Counted from the first letter of the stretch, positions 23,691 through 31,909 are shown. The stretch: DNA of 41,021 bases from Desulfosporosinus sp. BRH_c37 (GCA_001516045.1 LOEW01000294.1:1-41021); one strand, 5' to 3'. Notes: a model not told the origin generated them from the letters alone. Numbers and translations are program-made.

Positions 23691-23789
23691 CCTTCTGACT
23701 TGGAGTCCTCTTTATATTGCCTAAATTCTTCTTAAATGGTTTAGACTAACTTCTATTTCGCATTCAATAGCATGATTTAACTTACACCT
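23691..23789 (-). pseudogene. Decayed tetR-cheY copy upstream of cheR
   Basis: Compared with tetR-cheY-cheA at 11393-11830, several collinear blocks survive on the minus strand. AGGTGTAAG (23789-23781) matches the tetR 3' end. 23774-23746 matches the cheY stretch around codons 20-29 (ATGCT..TGAAT..CGAAATAGAA.TTA). 23742-23723 matches codons 103-110 (AAACCATTTAAG.AAGAATTT). 23722-23691 matches the cheY-cheA junction (CTCCAAGTCAGAAGG). Most of both genes has been deleted between the blocks. This is a remnant, not a gene. Confidence 0.7.
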
Positions 23790-23829
23790 CTATAAACTTA
23801 GGGCTATAGTCTTGTCTTATTCTTTAGTT

Positions 23830-23848
23830 TGGTGAGTAATCATTCACT
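23830..23848. promoter_or_regulatory. Putative TetR operator, copy 2
   Basis: TGGTGAGTAATCATTCACT differs by one base from the site at 12424-12442 and lies 16 bp downstream of the cheR promoter -10 box. It is better conserved than the decayed DNA to its left, which suggests a retained function. Confidence 0.5.
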
Positions 23849-23864
23849 GCCATTATATAAAATT

Positions 23865-23893
23865 ATGATACTAGTTCTGTAATATCTTGTCAA
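23865..23893 (-). promoter_or_regulatory. Sigma-A promoter of the cheR-cheB-kinase operon
   Basis: On the reverse strand TTGACA (23893-23888) and TATCAT (23870-23865) are 17 nt apart. The predicted start is near 23858, giving a leader of about 190 nt before cheR. Confidence 0.65.
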
Positions 23894-24006
23894 ATGATTT
23901 TAAGTAAACCACGCAAATGATTACTTTCACTCCACTTGATTCTTAGCGTTGATGGCTACTCTATCCAGTTTCCCCGACTATTGGAATATTCTATGAAGCA
24001 TATATA

Positions 24007-24035
24007 TATCTAGTTCTAGATAAGAATGTTATAAT
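24007..24035 (+). promoter_or_regulatory. Promoter-proximal palindrome upstream of the soluble MCP gene
   Basis: TATCTAGTTCTAGATA (24007-24022) has perfect 7-bp arms around TT. It overlaps the -35 position of a TATAAT box at 24030-24035, about 70 nt before the start codon. It could be an operator; no -35 consensus is present, so activation is possible. The rest of 23894-24105 shows nothing clear. Confidence 0.4.
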
Positions 24036-24105
24036 ATTCTGAGAACTTCTACGCACAATTATAACTTTACCTAACAATCTAAGAACATTGAAAGGGGAAT
24101 TTCCT

Positions 24106-24921
24106 GTGATAAAATATTTTGAACAAGTAGTTCCTTTACTTCACGCTACTGCATTTGGAAAAGGAACAACATCACTATTTGACCGAGAAAAATATCTATA
24201 TGTATTACAAGGAACAAAGATAGCTATGCCCGTTAAAGCCGGTGACAAATTAGGGCCACAGAGTAGTTCCTCCAAAGTGATTCAGTCTGGTAAATCGATT
24301 ACCGGAGAGGTAATGTCTAAAATTTTGGGTATTCCTTATTTTGTTGCTACCTTTCCCATCATTATTGATGGTGAAGTTATTGGTGGTATGATTATTGCGG
24401 TTCCAACGGAAATGAACCAGATTAGCAACGAGCTGCGAGATACCTCCAGTACACTAACCAGTTCTTTAGAGCAAATTTCATCTGCAATTCAACACATTGC
24501 CGCCTCTGCCCAGATTCTGGCTAATGCTGGACAAACAGTAGCGGAATCTTCCCAGAATGTTCATCAGAAAGCCGAAGAAACCGAGAAGGTTGTTCAGTAT
24601 ATTGATTCAGTAGCTACAAATACCAAACTCTTAGGACTTAATGCATCTATCGAAGCAGCCCGGGCCGGGGAAGCCGGACGTGGTTTTGGTGTGGTTGCTA
24701 ATGAAATTCAAAAGATGGCGGTTTCCAGCGCAGGTTCGGCAAAGGATATTCGCACAATCATTCTTGGAATTCGCAATTTAATCAGTGGAATGGTCAATGA
24801 ATTAGGCAAATTTAGCGGTCATACTCAAGAAGTATCTGCATCGATCGAGGAAATTGGGGCTTCAATCTCCTCACTGTTGGAAGTTTCCCAACATCTTAAT
24901 GATTTGGCTAACAAACTTTAA
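24106..24921 (+). CDS. Soluble MCP-like signalling protein
   Basis: About 271 residues with no membrane segment. Residues 1-110 form a compact alpha/beta sensor-like domain ([38 protein letters not shown]) whose family I cannot name. The rest is a short MCP signalling hairpin with the tip [20 protein letters not shown] then [14 protein letters not shown]. The signalling part is too short for standard methylation helices. Start: a TTG at 24088 is in frame, but GTG 24106 has AAAGGGGA 7 nt upstream. It is probably a cytoplasmic receptor coupled to the CheA/CheW of the neighbouring operon. It ends 24 nt from the convergent radical SAM gene. Confidence 0.85.
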   Translation: MIKYFEQVVPLLHATAFGKGTTSLFDREKYLYVLQGTKIAMPVKAGDKLGPQSSSSKVIQSGKSITGEVMSKILGIPYFVATFPIIIDGEVIGGMIIAVPTEMNQISNELRDTSSTLTSSLEQISSAIQHIAASAQILANAGQTVAESSQNVHQKAEETEKVVQYIDSVATNTKLLGLNASIEAARAGEAGRGFGVVANEIQKMAVSSAGSAKDIRTIILGIRNLISGMVNELGKFSGHTQEVSASIEEIGASISSLLEVSQHLNDLANKL

Positions 24922-24945
24922 CTTTACCAAGAAGCTTACTCAAAT

Positions 24946-26244
24946 CTACTTCAACTTCTCCAACCGCTCGTATAAATCCGTTCTTTTGCCCCGATTCCAA
25001 GAACTATATATTTTAGATGAAAGTTCGGGGGGAAGTGGAAGGGATTTTAAATTATTTTCCAGATAAAGCTTATGAATCTTTTTTGAGCAGCTTTCGCAGA
25101 GATGACAGTCTCCACCCCAGGGGAAGAAGCCGCGCATTTTTTGATAAATATTCTCGAAGTTATCCACCGCGATATTGCCAAAAGAAATATTTAGAAACTC
25201 ACAGGGCTGTAAATCGCCATTGGCATTAATATAGAATCGGTCTGTTCCACCAGCCGTACAGCCGAAAACAGTTTTGTCTTCTTCAATAATTTGAGCCGAG
25301 ATTGCTGGATACCTAGAGAACTCTTCCTGTAAATTGTATTGGTTAACCTTGGCCTTTATATTAGCAAGGTCTTCTAGGGTAAATTCAATATCACTCTTTT
25401 CCAGCCAGCCTCCAGCTGGTTTAGGCTTAATTATCTGGATCAAACAGGCCTTGAAGTCCCTGACCAGCTCCATAATTCGTTCGAAAGTACTGTTATAAAA
25501 GTCGTCTTTCATCAAACAGGTATTAAAAGCTACAGCCAGTCCTACATCATGACACAGCTTAACCCCGGCCACCATAGTATCCCAGGCCAAATTATTCCCC
25601 ATAAACCGGTTGAAAGCATCGGCATCGGGGCTATGCAGGGAAAACATAATGGCTGTAACATTCATTTCTTTAAGTTCAACAAGCCTTTCCCTTGTCATAC
25701 CAGCTCCTGTAGTATTTATCCAGATTTCCGACCTAGCGTCAATAACTGAGCAAACTCTCTTCAACCGGCCATAGACTAAAAAGGGCTCTCCACCCTCAAT
25801 ATTAAAAAAGGCAATCCCCATCTCTTGCAGCTTTTTTACAATCTTGATCAGAGTCTCTATATCCACATCCTTACCCTTATCAAGTTTCTGGTAACAGTAA
25901 TTGCACTTATAGGGGCATGTGGACGTAATCGATAACAAGACTGTGGTAGAGGGCATCTTTTCTGAGAATTGACTAAATTTCTGACAGGCAGTGTGAAAAG
26001 CCTGAGATGGAAAGCCCGGTACATACAATCCTAACCTGGTCTTACCGTTGATTTTGACAAATTTATTATGCTGCATCCTGGAAACAAAAAGTAACAGTCT
26101 TTGTAAGAGTAGAATAAACCGCTTAAAGGAAATATCCCCTTTCCAAAGAACTGGGATATACTGAAAAAAGATGCTTATCTTCAGTTTCAGATTAAAAATT
26201 GTTTTTTGTCTACCAGTAAGATTACTTACCTTAATTAAGGTCAC
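24946..26244 (-). CDS. Radical SAM protein with SPASM-like C-terminal cysteines
   Basis: A 432-residue protein. The [4Fe-4S]-SAM site is C110-x3-C114-x2-C117 in TSTCPYKCNYCYQK. A SAM-contact GGEPF motif (NIEGGEPFLVYG) follows, and at the C terminus additional cysteines (FGCTAGG, LQPCEF, GGDCHLCESCSKK) can bind auxiliary clusters. An N-terminal extension of about 95 residues includes a hydrophobic, basic stretch (RFILLLQRLLLFVS), perhaps a membrane-associating helix suited to a lipid substrate. GTG start, 6 nt after the SDR stop. It is the last gene of the ten-gene cluster. The reaction is unknown: SPASM enzymes modify peptides, sugars or lipids. Confidence 0.88.
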   Translation of the reverse strand: MTLIKVSNLTGRQKTIFNLKLKISIFFQYIPVLWKGDISFKRFILLLQRLLLFVSRMQHNKFVKINGKTRLGLYVPGFPSQAFHTACQKFSQFSEKMPSTTVLLSITSTCPYKCNYCYQKLDKGKDVDIETLIKIVKKLQEMGIAFFNIEGGEPFLVYGRLKRVCSVIDARSEIWINTTGAGMTRERLVELKEMNVTAIMFSLHSPDADAFNRFMGNNLAWDTMVAGVKLCHDVGLAVAFNTCLMKDDFYNSTFERIMELVRDFKACLIQIIKPKPAGGWLEKSDIEFTLEDLANIKAKVNQYNLQEEFSRYPAISAQIIEEDKTVFGCTAGGTDRFYINANGDLQPCEFLNISFGNIAVDNFENIYQKMRGFFPWGGDCHLCESCSKKIHKLYLENNLKSLPLPPELSSKIYSSWNRGKRTDLYERLEKLK

Positions 26245-26250
26245 CCTCTT

Positions 26251-27282
26251 TCAAATCAGACCTTGCTCTTTATACCATAAGACTGTTCTTTTAATACCCG
26301 CCTCTAGGCTGAGGGAGTTTTTGAACCCGAGAATCCGCCTAGCCTTCTCCACGGAAAATTCCAGATTGTCATAGAACATGTTCACCCTTCCCCTGGTCAG
26401 AAGCGGAGGGCTCTGAGAATTTGCCAGAGTGTAAAAAAACTCCATGAGCAAAGCAGCAGGATAGGTCAGGGCCTTGGGGAGATCCCTCGGCTTTTTAAAT
26501 CCTGCCTCCGAACAAAATAGCCCATAAATCCTCGCCATGTTTTCAGCCTGTTGATTACCGACAAGGATACAATTTAGGCCTACCAGCTGTTTTGTATAGG
26601 CTAAGAAATAAGCCCTAGCCAAGTCTCCGGCATAAATAACATGGAATTTGTTATGCTTTGCTCCCGGCATAAAGGGAATTCCCGCTTTAGTTGTCTTAAG
26701 ATATTCATAAAATACCCCATTCAATTCCCTCTCTCCATAGACCCAAACAGGCTCTAATATGGTCAAGTTCAAATCATGGGTTGCTGCAAAAGTCAGGGCC
26801 TCTCTTTTGGCCAGGGCTTTGGTATCACGATAGTAATTCAACTTGCAAGGTAAAAGTCTATCCCCGAAGTACTGGTAATGAGAATTATAGGGAGAATCCT
26901 CATCCTTTATGACCGTGCTATGCTCTTCTCCGTAAACGGAATTCGACCCTGTGATCAAGATATTTTTTATCCCAGCCTGAACACAGGCAGTCAGGACATT
27001 GACAGTGCCTGTTACATTCGTTTGATAAAACTCTTCATAATCCCCCCAATCGGATACTTTGGCAGCATTATGAATAACCCAGTCATTTCCCGTAAAAGCC
27101 CCGGTTAAATCCTCGGTGTTCCTAATATCACCGGTCCTGAACTCTACCGACAGACCTTCAAGGTTGGAAACATTGCTACCTTCTCGGACAAGACAACTAA
27201 CCCTGACCTGTTTTTCGCAGAAAGCCTTGGTAATGTGACTGCCAATAAATCCTGTCGCTCCCGTAATCATGACCTTATTCAT
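26251..27282 (-). CDS. Extended short-chain dehydrogenase (NAD-dependent epimerase / 3-beta-HSD type)
   Basis: About 343 residues from ATG 27282, chosen over 27291 for spacing from AAGAGGT. Rossmann motif ITGATGFIGSHI, a conserved NAA in VIHNAAKVSDW, and catalytic YxxxK in NYYRDTKALAK. The sequence is of the extended SDR group that includes sterol/3-beta-HSD-like dehydrogenases and bacterial ceramide-pathway reductases. Reduction of a keto-lipid made by the nearby alpha-oxoamine synthase or ketosynthase is a sensible guess. Its start overlaps the end of the ketosynthase gene, indicating translational coupling. Confidence 0.87.
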   Translation of the reverse strand: MNKVMITGATGFIGSHITKAFCEKQVRVSCLVREGSNVSNLEGLSVEFRTGDIRNTEDLTGAFTGNDWVIHNAAKVSDWGDYEEFYQTNVTGTVNVLTACVQAGIKNILITGSNSVYGEEHSTVIKDEDSPYNSHYQYFGDRLLPCKLNYYRDTKALAKREALTFAATHDLNLTILEPVWVYGERELNGVFYEYLKTTKAGIPFMPGAKHNKFHVIYAGDLARAYFLAYTKQLVGLNCILVGNQQAENMARIYGLFCSEAGFKKPRDLPKALTYPAALLMEFFYTLANSQSPPLLTRGRVNMFYDNLEFSVEKARRILGFKNSLSLEAGIKRTVLWYKEQGLI

Positions 27283-28579
27283 TATTATCATACCTCTTGA
27301 GAAGGATTAGGGCATTATGCCCCCCAAAGCCATAGGAAGTGGATAAAGCATAGTCAATTGGGGTTGCAAAGGTCTTCATGGCAAGATTTAGATTATCTAT
27401 AGGGTTTGAGGTTAGGTTCCCATGGATTCTGGACTCTTTGATGGATAGGGCAGATATTGCCACCTCGAGGGCTCCGCAGGCTCCGATGCTGTGGCCAAGG
27501 ACGCCTTTGGTGGAATTAATATGTGGTTGAGAGCTTTTAGCTCCAAAGATCCTTTGGATGACTTTGGCCTCAATGTCATCATTTGCCAAGGTAGCCGTAC
27601 CATGGGCATTTAGATAGTCAACCTTTACTCCCCTGGTAATCTTCTCAAAAAGCTTGGTGATGCTGTCCCCAGTGGGATCCATCTGGACAATGCTGTAAGC
27701 GTCACTGCAGGATTCATAATCAACAATTTCTGCATAAATGTCAGCCCCTCTTTTCCAAGCCCTTTCCAGCTCCTCCAGGACTAACACACAGCCAGCCCCT
27801 TCATTAAATAAAAACCCACTTCTCAGCTGAGAGAAGGGCTGGGGTCTTCCATCCTTAGCTCTGGTAAGAGTTGACAGCATGTCAAACCCTCTCATAATAG
27901 CGCCACTCTTTTCTGCCAGGGCTTCAACACCACCCGCTAGGATCGTATCACATCTGCCAGATAATATTGTTCTGTAGGCCTCACCAAGGGCATAACTTCC
28001 CGAGGCACAGGCAGCATTGAGAGTATAACTGAACCCTTTAAGGCCAAAGAGTATCGATATCCAGGCAGCAGGCGAATTTGTCATCAGCATGGGAATTACC
28101 ATTCTGTTAAAACGAGGTTTGTTAGGATTAGATCCAGAACCTGATCCTGATCCAGACTCAGACTCAGACTCGTCCGTCCCAGCAATATGGGCTGAGTAGG
28201 ATTCTAAAGCTGTCTGGAGGCTACTCATGCCAGTACCGATTATGATGCCGCAGTTTTCAAGACCTTCAACCTGCATGTGTTTTTCAGCCTCACTAATCTG
28301 AAATCCCGCGTCCTCCAAAGCAAGCTTAGTGCATAGCACCGAGAGTCTCGAGGCTTCTTCCATCATCCCTTCAACTGATTTATGGATTCCTAAGTCGGTC
28401 ATAGCAAATTCCGGCTTAGGGACGAAATAGCGGGATTTGAACGTATAGTTCCGTTCATAACTGCTCGGTATCTCCGTTATGCATGTCTTTAAACCATAAA
28501 TGCCTGCGGAGAAATCCTTTTTACCAATTCCTATGGCCGTGGCCGGTCCTATCCCGGTAATAACAACTCTTCGTTTCAC
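27275..28579 (-). CDS. Beta-ketoacyl-ACP synthase (FabF/KAS II type) with a Ser-Glu/Ser-Gly repeat insert
   Basis: A 434-residue condensing enzyme. The Cys-His-His triad is complete: C191 in TLNAACASGSYALG, H326 in DYLNAHGTATLAND and H363 in KGVLGHSIGACGALE, with K358. It extends acyl chains by decarboxylative condensation with malonyl-ACP. Residues about 138-150 are a low-complexity run (ESESESGSGSGSGS) encoded by seven in-frame hexanucleotide units at 28131-28172, located in a surface loop before the active-site half. GTG start. The ACP encoded at 31910-32134 is the likely carrier. The gene follows a repeat-containing gap after the AIR-synthase-like gene. A dedicated enzyme of the cluster is more likely than the housekeeping FabF, which usually sits in a fab operon. 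Confidence 0.92.
   Translation of the reverse strand: MKRRVVITGIGPATAIGIGKKDFSAGIYGLKTCITEIPSSYERNYTFKSRYFVPKPEFAMTDLGIHKSVEGMMEEASRLSVLCTKLALEDAGFQISEAEKHMQVEGLENCGIIIGTGMSSLQTALESYSAHIAGTDESESESGSGSGSGSNPNKPRFNRMVIPMLMTNSPAAWISILFGLKGFSYTLNAACASGSYALGEAYRTILSGRCDTILAGGVEALAEKSGAIMRGFDMLSTLTRAKDGRPQPFSQLRSGFLFNEGAGCVLVLEELERAWKRGADIYAEIVDYESCSDAYSIVQMDPTGDSITKLFEKITRGVKVDYLNAHGTATLANDDIEAKVIQRIFGAKSSQPHINSTKGVLGHSIGACGALEVAISALSIKESRIHGNLTSNPIDNLNLAMKTFATPIDYALSTSYGFGGHNALILLKRYDNNE
28131..28172 (-). repeat. In-frame hexanucleotide tandem repeat inside the ketosynthase gene
   Basis: Seven imperfect 6-bp units on the plus strand: GATCCA, GAACCT, GATCCT, GATCCA, GACTCA, GACTCA, GACTCG. They encode alternating Ser-Glu and Ser-Gly. 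Unit gain or loss preserves frame. Confidence 0.75.
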
Positions 28580-28597
28580 ATTGCCCTCCCCTTAATC

Positions 28598-28628
28598 GAG
28601 GTTCGAAGTTCGAGATTCGAAGTACGAG
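28598..28628. repeat. Short TTCGA-rich repeat in the cluster gap
   Basis: CGAGGTTCGAAGTTCGAGAT and its continuation repeat a degenerate 'GxTTCGA' unit about four times. A similar TTCGG/TCGAA-rich stretch occurs in the other large gap of this cluster (about 33372-33410). Confidence 0.4.
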
Positions 28629-28654
28629 TGAATGAAGTCTCTCTGGCCTCCGGT

Positions 28655-28713
28655 AAACTCGTTCAGGCTAAAAACTGAACATCGATGTTCGGTGACGAAA
28701 GCCTCCAATACAG
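28655..28713 (+). mobile_element. Fragment of the hairpin-rich repeat, copy D
   Basis: AAACTCGTTCAGGCTAAAAA, then CTGAACATCGATGTTCGGTG and ACGAAAGCCTCCAATACAGG. This aligns with the first 60 bp of copy B (AACTCGTTCAG...CTGAACATCGAG.CTTCGGTGACGAAAG.CTCCA), but its first hairpin is degenerate and the 3' part with the ACTCCCACTT hairpin is missing. It lies between the AIR-synthase-like and ketosynthase genes. Confidence 0.6.
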
Positions 28714-28737
28714 GTCATTTCATCACTGTTTGAGCCG

Positions 28738-29757
28738 TTAAAGCGGCATGGATCTCTGATTTAAAAAATTCGCTACGGCTCTCAAATAGTCTTTGGGGGT
28801 TGAGTAGTTCCTAGCACTTAAATCGTAGACTGTTAAATCAAGTTCCCTGCCTCTCTCCTGAAGCGATTTACTTCCCTCTTCTCTCACTTCACCTAGTTTA
28901 TAAAACTTCATTTTCTTCTCCTGGGCTTCGTTTTGAAACCCTTTTTCGGCCTCTTTACTCAGGGTGAAAAGCAATTCATACTCCCCGCATTCGCCTAAAA
29001 ACAGCATTTCTTTAGGTACGTTTTGGGCTTTGGCCAGTAATAACCCGCTTTTCACATAGGGCAAATTACCCACGCCAAAGCCTGTCCTGCTCATCTCTGA
29101 AATAGTGTTGAGAGCATTAAAGACTCCATCGCTGGTATCTATACAGCAGCGGCTATATTGCTTTATCACCTCTGCCTCTTTGTTTCTCAGCCGGAAAGAG
29201 TTTTTCCAGCTTCCCGTCAAATGTTTAAGTAATTGGTTTTCGGCGTATAGGACTAGGGCTGCTTCAACATTGCCTCTGCCGATTGGGCCGGTAATAAAAA
29301 TCCCATCTCCAACCTTTGCCCCGCTCCTTAACAGGGGCGGACCCACCAGCTCCCCAATGACCGAACCTGTATAGCGCCAGGTTTTAGAAATCCCAAAATC
29401 CCCACCGATAAAAGCTGCCCCCACTTCCTTTAGTACCGCTGCAATTCCCTGTGATAATTTGCTGACATAGTCTTTGGACCAGGAATTTTGAATAACTAGG
29501 CTGTGGGCATAATACCTAGGTCTTCCCCCTGAGGCCAAGATATCGCTAATACTGCCTATGGCCATATTCCAGCCTAGCACATAGGGGTCCTCCTCCCGAA
29601 ATAGGTCTTCTCCCGAAAACTCGTCAATATTGTAGAGAAGATTCTTGCCATGAAAATCGACTATTTCCGAGTCGGCCTCAAAGAGCTTATTAAGCTGACT
29701 GATACTTCTGGGCATATGCCTATCTATAACTTCTATCATATCTTTTTCTTTACTCAT
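28738..29757 (-). CDS. AIR synthase-related (ThiL/HypE-like) protein
   Basis: About 339 residues from ATG 29757, preceded by GAGGT; the upstream frame lacks a site. The two-domain AIRS/ThiL fold is suggested by MAIGSISDILASGGRPRYYA, VGAAFIGGDFGISKTW, GDGIFITGPIGRGNVEAAL and CCIDTSDGVFNAL. Members bind ATP and phosphorylate or activate small molecules (thiamine phosphate, selenide, formylglycinamidine, carbamoyl groups). Which one applies here is unclear. A ThiL housekeeping role is possible, but the location inside a lipid-like cluster, overlapping the lipid kinase gene, suggests a dedicated substrate. Confidence 0.8.
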   Translation of the reverse strand: MSKEKDMIEVIDRHMPRSISQLNKLFEADSEIVDFHGKNLLYNIDEFSGEDLFREEDPYVLGWNMAIGSISDILASGGRPRYYAHSLVIQNSWSKDYVSKLSQGIAAVLKEVGAAFIGGDFGISKTWRYTGSVIGELVGPPLLRSGAKVGDGIFITGPIGRGNVEAALVLYAENQLLKHLTGSWKNSFRLRNKEAEVIKQYSRCCIDTSDGVFNALNTISEMSRTGFGVGNLPYVKSGLLLAKAQNVPKEMLFLGECGEYELLFTLSKEAEKGFQNEAQEKKMKFYKLGEVREEGSKSLQERGRELDLTVYDLSARNYSTPKDYLRAVANFLNQRSMPL

Positions 29758-30727
29758 CACGAACCTCACAAATCAGGTCTAAGAGGTCAGGGGCAGTTTC
29801 AATCACACAAGGCAGAAACCCTCTGGGATCACCGTCAAACTCTAATTCCGGATTTCTACTGTTGCCGTAGACTTCTATTGATGAGGCGTATTGCAAGGAC
29901 ATCGTATTATTATTAGCAAACTTCTTCCCGCTGTATATTTTTCTAAGGACACTGATCCAATCAGCAAACCCAATATCCCTGATAATTAGGGTATAAAAGC
30001 GGCGGTCTTTGTTGGTTAACTGGTTTTTCACCTTAATTCCCGAAGCTATGTAAGTTGTCTTTCCCACTGCGATATTATAAACATTTTCGAGAACCTGAAT
30101 ATTTCCGTCAAAACTAACTGAGAAGTTAACGGGTTGATACTTAAACAGGGTTTTAATCAGGGAGACAAACGTCCCCGCGAAATCCCCAATATAGTTTCTG
30201 ATCCCGCTATTAGCACCTCTGGCTACGGAAGCCCCTAGGCCGATATTGGCACAGCAAGCAAAATAGTTAGTTTGTACATGTTCGTTTTCCTTACTTAGAG
30301 GCAGCCCCTCCATCTCCTTGGCGTAAACAGAGGTATAGGTTATTTTACCTAAGGAAATTTGCTTACTCTTCCCCTCAAAGGCCGTGTTAAGGGCCTGTTC
30401 AATTTCCAGCGGTATATTATAGCTTTTGCAAAAATCAGGGCTGCTGCCGGTATGGATTACGGCCAGCTTGGAACCGGAAATTCTTCTGCCCACAAGATCA
30501 TAAAAGCCGTTAATGACCCTGTTAATCGTTCCGTCTCCCCCTACTGCAACAATGATATCAAAGTCCTTTTTATTCCCCTCGACGGATAGGGTATAGGCAT
30601 CTTCCAGGGTGTCTGTTAACTTGTAGTCAAACCTAAGCCCGTTTTTATAAAAGCTAGCCAGGATTTTCTCAACCTTTTCCCTACTTCCCCCTCCGGAACC
30701 TGGATTGATTATTAAGAAATATTTCAT
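29750..30727 (-). CDS. Diacylglycerol/sphingoid-type lipid kinase
   Basis: A 325-residue protein of the DAGK catalytic family. The N-terminal FLIINPGSGGGSREKVEKIL and the nucleotide-binding VAVGGDGTINRVINGF are diagnostic, and the C-terminal beta domain ends with ELEFDGDPRGF, the usual (E)xDG(E/D) motif. The family (DgkB, YegS, sphingosine kinases) phosphorylates a lipid hydroxyl using ATP at the membrane face. The start codon overlaps the stop of the alpha-oxoamine synthase gene (ATGA) behind AGGAGAT, indicating tight coupling. In this context the substrate could be the amino-alcohol lipid produced by the upstream enzymes (inference). Confidence 0.9.
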   Translation of the reverse strand: MKYFLIINPGSGGGSREKVEKILASFYKNGLRFDYKLTDTLEDAYTLSVEGNKKDFDIIVAVGGDGTINRVINGFYDLVGRRISGSKLAVIHTGSSPDFCKSYNIPLEIEQALNTAFEGKSKQISLGKITYTSVYAKEMEGLPLSKENEHVQTNYFACCANIGLGASVARGANSGIRNYIGDFAGTFVSLIKTLFKYQPVNFSVSFDGNIQVLENVYNIAVGKTTYIASGIKVKNQLTNKDRRFYTLIIRDIGFADWISVLRKIYSGKKFANNNTMSLQYASSIEVYGNSRNPELEFDGDPRGFLPCVIETAPDLLDLICEVRDE

Positions 30728-31899
30728 AGATCTCCTATCCTTCTGATAATTCCCGTGGCTTCTGCTATTGTATCTCGGGTGAGATTTGCACCGGCAATCA
30801 ACCTAACCCTTCCTTCATTGATTGGGACAGAGGGCTCGATAAAAGGTGTGGAAATAATCCCCCTCTCATAAAGCTTTTTGGCAAGGATTAGCGTAGCCTC
30901 TTTGCTTCCTGATTGAATCGAGTTCAGAGGAGCCTTTCCCTGCAGCACTGCAAATCCCCCCTCAACAAGGCTTTCATATATCTTCTGCTGATAGGTTACC
31001 ATCCTATTCTTGATCACCCCGAATTCAGATCGAATAATGTCCAGAACTGCCTCGGTACCCGCCAGAACTGCAGGCGTCAGAGCAGTAGAATAAACCAGGT
31101 GAGGGCAGTAATATTTAAGGTGGTCTATCAATTTCTTTTTACCACTGATTATTCCACCTGAGTTAGCCAATGATTTTCCTAAGGACGCCGTATAAACCCC
31201 TTGGTATCCTTCGATTCCCTGCTCCTCAAGGATTCCTTGGCCCGATTTCCCTAACACTCCTATTCCGTGAGAATCATCGATCACCGGCATGGCGTGATAG
31301 TTCTCACACAATTGTACGATTTCCTTAAAAGGAGCTATACTTCCCTCAGTAGAAAACACTGACTCTGTCACGACAAAGACCTGTCGGTACCCTGTGGAAC
31401 GCTGCAAGATCCCTTCCAGATGCTCCAGATTATTATGCAGAAAGGGCCTGATTTTACATCCGGCGGATTTAATCCCCTGGATCAAGGAAGAATGGGCAAA
31501 TCGGTCAACTACAATCAGGTCTTGCGAGCTGGTAATGCAACTAAATAAGCCATTATTAGCTTGGTAACACGAAGGGAGGATGAGTGTCTCCTCCAACCCA
31601 ACAAAGCTTGATAACCTTTCTTCCAATCTTTGGTACAAATCGATGTAGCCTGTGGCGATGGGCGTGCCGCAAAGAGACACCCCGTACTTTTGGATAGCCT
31701 CCACAGCAGCTTGTTTGACCCTGGCGTCTGTAGCTAGGCCCAGATAGTTGTTAGAGGCAAGATCAATCATCTCCTGTCCGTTCACCAGTATTTTTTCATC
31801 CAATCCGGAGTCGATTCTCAGGTAATAAGGGTTATGGCCCACGACCTCGGCAAGGCTCTTATCCAGACTAAACCGGTTATAATAATCTCTCAGGTACAT
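30724..31899 (-). CDS. PLP-dependent alpha-oxoamine synthase (BioF/KBL/serine palmitoyltransferase family)
   Basis: A 391-residue enzyme of typical family length. H136 in VDRFAHSSLIQG stacks on PLP, D208/H211 lie in VIDDSHGIGVLG, and the Schiff-base lysine is K242 in YTASLGKSLANSGG. Members condense an amino acid with an acyl thioester, with loss of CO2, to give an alpha-amino ketone. BioF uses pimeloyl thioester, KBL acetyl-CoA and SPT palmitoyl thioester. The ACP gene 10 nt upstream and the lipid kinase directly downstream favour a long-chain acyl-ACP substrate over biotin synthesis. No other bio gene is present. Ribosome site GAGGAGAG before ATG. Confidence 0.9.
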   Translation of the reverse strand: MYLRDYYNRFSLDKSLAEVVGHNPYYLRIDSGLDEKILVNGQEMIDLASNNYLGLATDARVKQAAVEAIQKYGVSLCGTPIATGYIDLYQRLEERLSSFVGLEETLILPSCYQANNGLFSCITSSQDLIVVDRFAHSSLIQGIKSAGCKIRPFLHNNLEHLEGILQRSTGYRQVFVVTESVFSTEGSIAPFKEIVQLCENYHAMPVIDDSHGIGVLGKSGQGILEEQGIEGYQGVYTASLGKSLANSGGIISGKKKLIDHLKYYCPHLVYSTALTPAVLAGTEAVLDIIRSEFGVIKNRMVTYQQKIYESLVEGGFAVLQGKAPLNSIQSGSKEATLILAKKLYERGIISTPFIEPSVPINEGRVRLIAGANLTRDTIAEATGIIRRIGDL

Positions 31900-31909
31900 G
31901 TTTCTCTCC

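Noticed and set aside
30724..31899. BioF (biotin synthesis) for the alpha-oxoamine synthase
   Set aside because: No bioA, bioB or bioD neighbour is present, and the adjacent dedicated ACP and lipid kinase point to a lipid substrate. It stays possible for the isolated protein sequence.
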